Positions 8,020 to 13,747 of a DNA stretch of 13,747 nt are shown in pieces. The DNA comes from Desulfuromonadaceae bacterium (GTDB taxonomy: Bacteria > Desulfobacterota > Desulfuromonadia > Geobacterales > Pseudopelobacteraceae), in the NCBI GenBank assembly GCA_028686145.1, contig JAQUCQ010000048.1, positions 1 to 13,747 of the forward strand. Direction: 5' to 3'. Position 1 is the first letter of the stretch, and each line of letters opens with the position of its first letter. The translations under genes were made by a program, and so were the position numbers. Below the pieces are notes generated by a model. The model was given only the letters and a program-made list of their open reading frames with translations, was not told where the DNA came from and did no database searches.

Positions 8020-8709
8020 CTACAGCAAACCCCGCTCGACGAAACTCAGGTATTCACCGTCGCCGACAATAATATGGTCCAGCACCTTGATCCCCATGAT
8101 GTCTCCCGCCTCTTTCAACCGCCGGGTGACGGCGATATCCTCGCTGCTGGGGGCCGGGTCGCCGGTCGGGTGATTATGCACCAGGATCACGGCGGCGGCC
8201 GATTCCTTCACCGCCGGGCTGAAAACCTCGCGCGGATGGACGATGCTCTGGTTGAGGCTTCCTTCCGAGATCTGCACCCGCCTGATAATGCGGTTCTTGC
8301 CATCCAGCAGGAGGATAAGAAAATATTCCTTGCGGCTGTCCCGGAATTCGTGATGGAAATAATCGAAGACCTGTTGCGGAGAGGTAAAGCGGTCGAGCCG
8401 CTCCAGTTTGCGCCCCTGGAAACGGGTTGCCAGGGTAAAGGCTGCTTTGACGCTGGTGGCCTTGGCCAGGCCCATTCCCTTGATGACGCAGAGCTCGCCG
8501 AGGTCGGCGCTTCCCAGTTCGCGAAGATTGCCGCTGAAGTGCGTGATCAATTCTCGTCCCAGGTCGATGGCGCTCTGCCGGGAGCTGGGATCGCCAACCC
8601 TGATGATCAGCGCCAGCAATTCCGCGTCGGAGAGCGTTGCCGCACCCTGCTTGAGCATCTTCTCCCGCGGACGTTCGTCCTCGGGCCACTCCTTGATGCC
8701 ACCCTGCAT
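8020..8709 (-). CDS. radC: RadC family JAB/MPN-domain protein
   Basis: This is a 229-aa UPF0758/RadC protein. The N-terminal region (about 10-100) contains a helix-hairpin-helix motif (CVIKGMGLAKATSV, 74-87), often DNA-binding. The C-terminal JAB domain carries the metalloprotease signature: Glu128, then HNHPTGDPAPSSED with His178, His180 and Asp191 in H-x-H-x10-D spacing. The name reflects an old link to DNA repair; the biochemical role remains unsettled, and the active site predicts a zinc-dependent hydrolase. The ATG is preceded by GGGAGG and starts 9 bp after uppP, so the two form a minus-strand operon. Its 3' end meets that of the small membrane protein gene with 20 bp between stops. Confidence 0.94.
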   Translation of the reverse strand: MQGGIKEWPEDERPREKMLKQGAATLSDAELLALIIRVGDPSSRQSAIDLGRELITHFSGNLRELGSADLGELCVIKGMGLAKATSVKAAFTLATRFQGRKLERLDRFTSPQQVFDYFHHEFRDSRKEYFLILLLDGKNRIIRRVQISEGSLNQSIVHPREVFSPAVKESAAAVILVHNHPTGDPAPSSEDIAVTRRLKEAGDIMGIKVLDHIIVGDGEYLSFVERGLL

Positions 8710-8718
8710 ACTCCCTCC

Positions 8719-9540
8719 CTACGCTTTGAACCCCGTCAGGATGGCAGCCAGCAAACCAACCCCTACGATAAACCGGTACCAGACAAACGGTGACATGCTC
8801 TTTTTTTGCACATAACTGAGCAGGAACGCGACGCTGATATACCCGGTAACGGTCGAGACTATGATCCCGACCAGCATCGGCAGGCCTTCGCCAGCCGGAA
8901 TGCCGTGTTTGAACAGCTCCGCGCCCTTAAGCAGTGCGGCACCGGCAACCACCGGCAGAGACATCAGGAATGAGAAACGGGCGGCACTCTCCCGGGTAAA
9001 GCCGAGCATCAGCCCGGCGGTGATCGTGATGCCGGAGCGGGAGACCCCCGGAATCAACGCCAGGCATTGCAGCACCCCGATGGTCAGCGCACTGGCCGGC
9101 GTGATTTCGTCCAGCACCAGGCGTTTGCGCCCGAAATAATCGGTCAGCCCGAGGATAAAGCCGAAAATGATGAGAAACGAGGCGATCAACAGGGGCATGG
9201 CGCGAAAGACCGCTTCAACCTGGTGCTCGAACAGCTTGCCGACAATGGCGGCCGGAACGGTGGCGGCAATGATCAGAAACGGCAGTCTCCGGGCGGGAGT
9301 GTTCAATTTGCGGGTGGCCAGGACATCAAAGAAAGAGACCACCATTTCGATAATATCGCGCCAGAAATAGAGGGAGAGTGCCAGCAGCGTCCCCAGGTGC
9401 AGGGCAACATCAAACGTCAGGCCGGATTCGGGCCAGTTAAACAGCCAGGGGACCAGAATCAGGTGAGCCGAGCTGCTGATGGGAAGTACTTCGGTAAAGC
9501 CCTGCAGGGCGCCAAGAACGGCGGCATGAAACATATTCAT
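8719..9540 (-). CDS. uppP: Undecaprenyl-diphosphatase UppP (BacA family)
   Basis: This integral membrane enzyme removes one phosphate from undecaprenyl diphosphate to recycle the lipid carrier for peptidoglycan, O-antigen and other envelope polymers; extra copies confer bacitracin resistance. The ATG at 9540 gives 273 aa, the normal family length, with AAAGGAG 6 nt upstream. The frame extends upstream to 9603, but that region has no ribosome binding site match. Signature motifs are QGFTEVLPISSSAHL (13-27, including the (Q/E)xxxE pair) and PGVSRSGIT (164-172). About eight hydrophobic segments cover the protein. It is adjacent to radC, and the plus-strand polysaccharide genes nearby would draw on the same lipid carrier. 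Confidence 0.95.
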   Translation of the reverse strand: MNMFHAAVLGALQGFTEVLPISSSAHLILVPWLFNWPESGLTFDVALHLGTLLALSLYFWRDIIEMVVSFFDVLATRKLNTPARRLPFLIIAATVPAAIVGKLFEHQVEAVFRAMPLLIASFLIIFGFILGLTDYFGRKRLVLDEITPASALTIGVLQCLALIPGVSRSGITITAGLMLGFTRESAARFSFLMSLPVVAGAALLKGAELFKHGIPAGEGLPMLVGIIVSTVTGYISVAFLLSYVQKKSMSPFVWYRFIVGVGLLAAILTGFKA

Positions 9541-9569
9541 CTCGGACTCCTTTATATGAAAAAAAGACA

Positions 9570-9598
9570 AGAATACTGCAACTGGCCGGCAAAGGCAA
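9570..9598 (-). promoter_or_regulatory. Candidate promoter of uppP-radC
   Basis: On the minus strand TTGCCT (9593-9598, 4 of 6 matches to the -35) is followed by a 17-nt spacer and TATTCT (9570-9575, 4 of 6 matches to the -10). It lies about 30 nt upstream of the uppP ATG. Matches of this quality arise by chance fairly often in AT-rich gaps. Confidence 0.35.
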
Positions 9599-9636
9599 TG
9601 CAATGATGCTCTGGTGATGGGCAGGAAATAAAATTA

Positions 9637-9686
9637 CTCTGTAAACAGAGCTAAAAGTGTGCTATTAGTCACCAGTTTTAAACTGG
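9637..9686 (+). promoter_or_regulatory. Two palindromes upstream of the DUF47-pit pair
   Basis: CTCTGTAAACAGAG (9637-9650) is a perfect 6-bp dyad around AA, and CCAGTTTTAAACTGG (9672-9686) is a perfect 7-bp dyad around one T. Between them TATTAG (9663-9668) is a possible -10, with TGTAAA (9640-9645) at the 17-bp distance expected for a weak -35. The layout would put one dyad over the -35 and the other over the start site, as for a repressor or activator operator. I could not match either to a known box. The DUF47 ATG has GGAGG 7 nt upstream (9704-9708). Confidence 0.45.
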
Positions 9687-9716
9687 AGCCGGCACAAAAT
9701 TAACGGAGGCATACCC

Positions 9717-10337
9717 ATGTTCGGATTGATACCCAAAGAAGAAAAATTCTTTAAACTTTTCAAGGAGATGACTGAAAATATCATCGTCGGTGCAAAGCTC
9801 CTGAAGGAGATGCTCGATGATTTTGAAAACCCTGCCGAAAGCCAGCGCAGAATCAAGGAAATAGAGCATAAAGGTGACTCCCTGACTCACGAGATCATCC
9901 AGACCCTCAACAAGACTTTTGTCACGCCTCTCGACCGTGAAGACATCTACTCGCTGGCCTCCAAGTTGGATGATATCCTTGATCTGATCGATGCCTCTGC
10001 CCAGCGGGTCATCATGTACAATGTCGAAGCAATCCCCCCCGAAGCCAAATCACTCGGGTTCATCATCTTGCAGTCATGCTATGCCGTCGACAAGGCGGTT
10101 GCCATGCTGGGGAAAAAGACCAATGAGCAGATCTTCGAGGCGTGCGTGGAGATTAACTCACTGGAAAATGAGGCCGACCGGGTTTCACGCGAGGCGATCA
10201 GCCGTCTGTTCGATGAAGAAAAGGACCCGATCCAGCTGATCAAATGGAAGGAAATCTACGAAACGCTTGAAAAGGCGACCGACCGGTGTGAAGACGCCTC
10301 CAATATCCTGGAAAGCGTGGTGGTAAAGAATGCTTGA
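9717..10337 (+). CDS. DUF47 family PhoU-like phosphate transport regulator
   Basis: This is a 206-aa all-helical protein of the DUF47/TIGR00153 family, distantly related to PhoU and commonly encoded next to Pit transporters. It shows the helical-bundle motifs EIEHKGD (about 46-52) and LENEADR, PhoU-like acidic residues that can bind metal, around long charged heptad-rich helices. There is no signal peptide or membrane segment, so it should be cytoplasmic and act at the inner face of the transporter. Its stop overlaps the pit start by 8 bp, indicating translational coupling. The precise activity of DUF47 proteins is not well defined; a gating or regulatory role for Pit is inferred from this conserved pairing. 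Confidence 0.92.
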   Translation: MFGLIPKEEKFFKLFKEMTENIIVGAKLLKEMLDDFENPAESQRRIKEIEHKGDSLTHEIIQTLNKTFVTPLDREDIYSLASKLDDILDLIDASAQRVIMYNVEAIPPEAKSLGFIILQSCYAVDKAVAMLGKKTNEQIFEACVEINSLENEADRVSREAISRLFDEEKDPIQLIKWKEIYETLEKATDRCEDASNILESVVVKNA

Positions 10338-11331
10338 GCCGGCCTTCCTGATGCTCTGCCTGGTGATCCTGGCGGCGCTGCTTTTCGACTACATCAACGG
10401 TTTCCACGACACGGCCAACGCCATAGCCACCTGCATCTCGACCCGCGCCCTCTCGGTCAGGTCGGCCATCATTATGGCGGCAGTACTCAATTTCGCCGGC
10501 GCGATGATTTCCACCAAGGTCGCCACGACCATCGGCAAAGGTATCGTTGATGCCTCCAATGTAACCCAGATGGTGGTGCTGGCGGGTATAGCTGGCGCGA
10601 TTATCTGGAACCTGATCACCTGGTATTACGGGCTGCCCTCCTCTTCTTCACACGCGATTATCGGTGGCATCGCGGGGGCGGTGATTGCTCATGCCGGCAT
10701 GGACGCCCTGAAGTGGGGCGGATTAAAAACGATTGTCCTCGCCTTGATTCTCTCGCCGATATTGGGGATAATCGTCGGCTTTTTCTTCATGCTGCTCCTG
10801 TACCGGATTTTTCGCAACAGCGCCCCCAGCGGCCTCAATAAAAACTTCCGCCGGATGCAGATCGGCTCTGCCGCCTTGATGGCCTTTTCCCACGGTACCG
10901 CCGATGCCCAGAAATCAATGGGTGTCATCACCATGTCCCTGGTCAGCTTCGGGTTTCTTAAAACCTTTGCCGTGCCGTGGGAAGTCATGGTGGCCTGTGC
11001 AACGGCCATGGCCCTCGGTACTGCCGCCGGCGGCTGGCGGATCATCAAGACCGTCGGTCGCGACTTTGTCAAGTTGCAGCCGGTGCACGGCTTCTGCGTT
11101 GAAACCGCCTCAGCAGGTGTCATTCTCGGGGCATCTGCCTTTGGTATGCCGACCAGCACCACCCATGTGATAACCTCCACCATCCTCGGGGTCGGGCTTT
11201 CCAAGCGCCTGACTGCCGTCAACTGGAATGTCGCCAAGCGGATTCTGATCGCCTGGATTCTTACCATTCCCGCTTCGGCGCTGATGGCCTACCTGACCTA
11301 TCAGGTGTTAAGCCCGTTGCTGGGGAGATAA
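10330..11331 (+). CDS. pit: Inorganic phosphate transporter, Pit family
   Basis: This inner-membrane symporter imports phosphate (as metal-phosphate in characterised PitA) with a proton. It has 333 aa, the shorter form common when paired with DUF47, and lacks the large central loop of E. coli PitA. Two inverted halves each carry the family signatures: GFHDTANAIA (24-33) with GLPSSSSHAI (101-110), and FSHGTADAQK (186-195) with GMPTSTTHV (272-280). Most of the chain is hydrophobic, with about ten membrane segments. The start overlaps the DUF47 stop by 8 bp and has no strong ribosome binding site of its own, consistent with coupled translation. Confidence 0.94.
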   Translation: MLEPAFLMLCLVILAALLFDYINGFHDTANAIATCISTRALSVRSAIIMAAVLNFAGAMISTKVATTIGKGIVDASNVTQMVVLAGIAGAIIWNLITWYYGLPSSSSHAIIGGIAGAVIAHAGMDALKWGGLKTIVLALILSPILGIIVGFFFMLLLYRIFRNSAPSGLNKNFRRMQIGSAALMAFSHGTADAQKSMGVITMSLVSFGFLKTFAVPWEVMVACATAMALGTAAGGWRIIKTVGRDFVKLQPVHGFCVETASAGVILGASAFGMPTSTTHVITSTILGVGLSKRLTAVNWNVAKRILIAWILTIPASALMAYLTYQVLSPLLGR

Positions 11332-11337
11332 TATAAT
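11332..11337 (+). promoter_or_regulatory. Candidate -10 box for gmd
   Basis: A perfect TATAAT hexamer begins directly after the pit stop codon. The best upstream partner is TTAAGC at 11308-11313 (18-nt spacer, 3 of 6 matches), which is poor. gmd may have its own promoter here or be read from the pit operon; the 42-bp gap holds no terminator. Confidence 0.3.
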
Positions 11338-11373
11338 ATTGGGCCAGATACACAATTCCGGAGGAACCTATCG

Positions 11374-12423
11374 ATGAAAAAAGCGTTGATTACCGGCATC
11401 ACCGGCCAGGACGGCTCCTATCTTGCCGAACTGCTCCTCGCCAAAGGGTATGAAGTCCATGGCATGGTGCGCCGCTCCTCCTCCTTCAACACCGGCCGCA
11501 TTGATCACCTCTACCGCGACCCGCACGAAAAAGATGTGCGCATGTTCCTCCATTACGGCGATCTGAACGACGCCAGCTCCATCAACATGCTGCTGCGGGC
11601 CATCCAGCCGGACGAGATCTACAACCTCGGCGCCCAGAGCCACGTCCGGGTTTCCTTTGACGTCCCGGAATACACCGGAGAAGTTGATGCCCTCGGGGCG
11701 GTGCGTATTCTGGAAGGGATTCGCGAAACCGGTCTGAACACCCGTTTCTATCAAGCGTCATCCTCAGAACTGTACGGCAAGGTGGTTGAAACTCCCCAGA
11801 AGGAAACCACCCCCTTCTACCCCCGCTCGCCCTACGCCTGTGCCAAGGCCTACGCCTTCTACATCACCCAGAACTACCGCGAAAGCTACAATATGCATGC
11901 CTCCAACGGCATACTTTTCAACCACGAATCACCCCGCCGCGGTGAAACCTTTGTCACCCGCAAGATCACCCGAGCCGCTGCCCGCATCAAACTGGGGCTG
12001 CAGGACTGTCTCTACCTTGGCAACATCGATGCCAAGAGGGACTGGGGCTTTGCCGGTGATTATGTTGAAGCGATGTGGCGCATGCTGCAACAGGATATGG
12101 CGGAAGATTACGTCATTGCCACCGGCGAGACCTACCTGGTGCGTACTTTTGCCGAAAAAGTCTTCTCGCGTCTCGGCATGCCGCTGGCGTGGCAGGGGGC
12201 AGGCATTGAAGAAACAGGCATCGATACCGGCACCGGCACGGTCGTAATCCGCATTGACCCGAAATACTTCCGCCCTGCAGAGGTCGACCTGCTGCTGGGT
12301 GACCCGACCAAGGCAAAAACACTGCTCGGGTGGGAACCAAAAACCAGCTTCGAGCAGCTGGTGAATATGATGACCGATGCCGACTTCGCCCTCGCCGAAC
12401 GCGAGAAACGCGCAGACGGGTGA
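11374..12423 (+). CDS. gmd: GDP-mannose 4,6-dehydratase
   Basis: This enzyme converts GDP-D-mannose to GDP-4-keto-6-deoxy-D-mannose, the precursor of GDP-fucose, GDP-rhamnose and GDP-perosamine used in O-antigen or exopolysaccharide. It is a 349-aa extended short-chain dehydrogenase. The NADP-binding motif is TGITGQDGSY (7-16), followed by the diagnostic VRRSSSFNTGRIDHLY. The catalytic set is Ser130, Glu132, Tyr154 and Lys158 (SSSELYG and YACAK). The RRGETFVTRKI segment binds the nucleotide sugar. GGAGG sits 9 nt before the ATG. No fucose or rhamnose reductase follows in the window, so the final sugar cannot be named. Confidence 0.95.
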   Translation: MKKALITGITGQDGSYLAELLLAKGYEVHGMVRRSSSFNTGRIDHLYRDPHEKDVRMFLHYGDLNDASSINMLLRAIQPDEIYNLGAQSHVRVSFDVPEYTGEVDALGAVRILEGIRETGLNTRFYQASSSELYGKVVETPQKETTPFYPRSPYACAKAYAFYITQNYRESYNMHASNGILFNHESPRRGETFVTRKITRAAARIKLGLQDCLYLGNIDAKRDWGFAGDYVEAMWRMLQQDMAEDYVIATGETYLVRTFAEKVFSRLGMPLAWQGAGIEETGIDTGTGTVVIRIDPKYFRPAEVDLLLGDPTKAKTLLGWEPKTSFEQLVNMMTDADFALAEREKRADG

Positions 12424-12700
12424 TACGTCTTAAGTCCGGGAATCAGAGGTCAAAAAAAGTTCTAGCTTCAGAATCCTCAGTCGTTACCCACTTATCTGGC
12501 AGTTAAAATCACTTTGTTCTTTGGATGGATTAAAGTGAGACTACTGGTGACGGTTCCTAACGTTAAGTAAAATCTCCGGTTCCCATTGACAAAACGTATC
12601 ATGGGGATACCCTTAAGTTTGATTCGAAGCTATTTCTACTGACATCAAAGCTTCAAATTCAGAGTAGCGAATTTAATTCAGGGGGGAGGAGGTTTTGAAC
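12424..12700 (+). other. Intergenic gap upstream of the wbpA-like gene
   Basis: This 277-bp gap is more AT-rich than the flanking genes and contains no credible gene. TTGACA at 12586-12591 is a perfect -35, but the best -10 is TACCCT at 12608-12613 (16-nt spacer, 3 of 6 matches). Imperfect dyads occur near 12625-12668, including GAAGCT paired with AGCTTC and CTACT paired with AGTAG. GGAGGAGG (12685-12692) is the ribosome binding site of the next gene. No intrinsic terminator was found after gmd. Confidence 0.4.
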
Positions 12701-13660
12701 ATGAAACATACTCTGCTTAACAAAATATCCAGTAGATCCGCCACCATCGGTATAATTGGTCTGGGATATGTTGGTCTGCCACTGATGCTGCGCTTTGCCG
12801 AGGCAGGTTACAAAGTCCTCGGTTTCGACCTTGATCAGCATAAAATCAAAAAATTGCTTGCCGGCCAAAGTTATATTAAACATATCCCTTCCACGGCGAT
12901 TGTCGCCGCCGTTGATGCCCGGCTTTTTAACGGCACCACCGATTTTAGCCGTGCAGGCGAGGCGGATGCCCTGATTATTTGCGTCCCCACCCCCCTCAAT
13001 AAATTTCGTGAGCCTGATCTGAGTTTTGTACTGAATTCTACCGATGCGCTTGTCCCGTATCTTCGCCCCGGCCAGATTATCTCTCTTGAGAGCACCACCT
13101 ATCCGGGTACGACCGATGAAGAGCTGCTGCCGAGGGTTGAATCGCGTGGTCTCACGGTAGGCAAAGACATCTTCCTCGCCTTTTCACCCGAGAGAGAAGA
13201 TCCGGGCAATGAAAAATTCTCTACCCGCACGATCCCCAAAGTCTGCGGCGGTGTTACGCCCGCCTGTCTCGAGGTTAGCCTGGCACTGTACGGAGCTGTT
13301 ATTGATCGGGTGGTATCGGTCTCTTCTACGCGGGCAGCTGAAATGACCAAGTTGCTGGAGAATATCCACCGGGCAGTTAATATCGGCCTGGTTAACGAAC
13401 TGAAGATCGTTTGTGACGCCATGGATATCGACATCCGTGAGGTGATCGATGCCGCTGCCACCAAGCCGTACGGCTTCACTCCCTATTATCCGGGGCCGGG
13501 TCTGGGGGGGAACTGCATACCGATTGACCCGTTCAATCATAGTATTGTTTGTAACCGCACGATTATATTCATCGACCGTAATAAATCGATAAAATTTTTT
13601 AAGATAATTAATTCGCTTCTCAAATTCATGCACATCCAGATGCCCCACTGCGCGAAGTAA
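12701..13660 (+). pseudogene. wbpA: UDP-N-acetylglucosamine 6-dehydrogenase-like gene, 3' truncated
   Basis: The intact family makes UDP-GlcNAc uronic acid (or a related UDP-hexosaminuronate) with two NAD for surface polysaccharides. The ATG at 12701 has GGAGGAGG 8 nt upstream; an in-frame TTG at 12695 is less likely. Residues 14-27 form the NAD fold (ATIGIIGLGYVGLP), followed by CVPTPL, ESTTYPGTT and FSPEREDPGN (161-170), which point to the WbpA/WecC group. The active-site block reads GPGLGGNCIPIDPF with Cys272; Asn271 replaces the usual His. Family similarity ends at Phe278 (13534). The next 41 residues resemble no dehydrogenase and are antisense to a deacetylase. The C-terminal UDP-binding domain (about 150 residues) is missing, so activity is unlikely. 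The exact substrate of the ancestor is inferred. Confidence 0.82.
13522..13540. other. Junction between two truncated, opposed polysaccharide genes
   Basis: To the left, plus-strand dehydrogenase coding matches its family through the Phe codon ending at 13534. To the right, the minus strand matches a polysaccharide deacetylase N-terminus down to about 13538. A perfect 6-bp inverted repeat, GATTGA (13522-13527) and TCAATC (13533-13538) around CCCGT, straddles the point. Base composition turns sharply AT-rich to the right. No insertion sequence end or direct repeat is visible. Confidence 0.7.
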
Positions 13661-13747
13661 ATCCGAATGCGGGTCAGTTTTATCAATAACGCGATGAGTA
13701 TATAAAACTCTGGTTTTAAATTTAAAACGATTAAAATAGTATGACCT
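13535..13747 (-). pseudogene. Polysaccharide deacetylase (NodB family) N-terminal fragment
   Basis: The minus-strand frame is open from the right edge and gives 71 codons before the junction. It contains RVLYTHRV, a variant of the N-terminal YHRV-type motif of NodB-like deacetylases, then HLDVHEFEKRINYLKKFYRF and ITVDEYNRAV, which fit the usual lead-in where the first strand, EFEkqi-Ylkk-y and the s-dEy turn precede the catalytic TFDDG motif. TFDDG itself is not present; instead the frame continues antisense into the dehydrogenase gene and stops at 13184. Its true start lies beyond 13747. Intact members remove acetyl groups from N-acetylated sugars in exopolysaccharide; this copy lacks all metal and catalytic residues. 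Recognition rests on a short stretch. Confidence 0.65.

Noticed and set aside
7996..8023. Bulged hairpin between the small membrane protein gene and radC as a two-way terminator
   Set aside because: The inner GAGG/CCTC stem and outer GTA/TAC arms pair only with bulges, and there is no U-tract on either side, so it does not meet the pattern of an intrinsic terminator.
9638..9660. PhoB box ahead of DUF47-pit
   Set aside because: Only one half-site resembles CTGTNAA and no second direct repeat follows at the 11-bp period; the stretch is better described as a palindrome.
12495..12525. Possible sigma-54 promoter (TGGCAG followed by TTTGTT)
   Set aside because: The spacing between the GG and GC-like elements does not fit the fixed -24/-12 distance and the second box lacks GC.
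12660..12675. Possible ops/JUMPstart element (GAGTAGCGA) upstream of the wbpA-like gene
   Set aside because: It matches only the TAGC core of the GGCGGTAGC consensus, and the rest of the JUMPstart sequence is absent.

Overview
The window looks like chromosome of a Gram-negative bacterium, most likely in the Desulfuromonadota (Geobacter-like). The evidence is an outer-membrane two-partner secretion pair, a HemY-type protoporphyrinogen oxidase divergent from a zinc-finger-less DnaJ, a DUF47-Pit phosphate pair, and moderate GC with strong GGAGG ribosome binding sites. The taxonomic guess is an inference from gene content and style. No RNA gene, CRISPR array or insertion sequence was seen.

Left third (1-5257, minus strand): a two-partner secretion operon. 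The outer-membrane transporter TpsB (FhaC/ShlB family) is followed 33 bp downstream by its exported partner TpsA, a filamentous-haemagglutinin-like protein. TpsA begins at 3433 and is still open at the left edge after 1144 codons. Its visible C-terminal half is a tandem array of about 100-residue units. The ORF is easy to miss because it has no stop inside the window.

Middle (5346-9540): a type II DnaJ/CbpA-like co-chaperone (minus) and hemG, protoporphyrinogen oxidase (plus), fire divergently from back-to-back sigma-70-like promoters in a 145-bp gap. hemG is followed after 1 bp by a 60-residue single-pass membrane protein of unknown function. Facing these is a minus-strand pair: uppP (undecaprenyl-diphosphatase) and, 9 bp downstream, radC.

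Right third (9717-13747, plus strand): a PhoU-like DUF47 protein and a Pit phosphate transporter overlap by 8 bp, preceded by two perfect short palindromes. They are followed by gmd (GDP-mannose 4,6-dehydratase) and a UDP-GlcNAc 6-dehydrogenase-like gene (wbpA type), which mark the start of a surface polysaccharide locus.

The most unusual feature is at about 13528-13540. The wbpA-like gene stops matching its family in the middle of the active-site block and runs into AT-rich DNA. On the opposite strand that DNA encodes the N-terminal part of a polysaccharide deacetylase, itself cut off at the same point. Two genes, 5' part to 5' part in opposite orientation, are joined within a few bases. This could be an inversion breakpoint, a deletion between convergent genes, or an assembly chimera.
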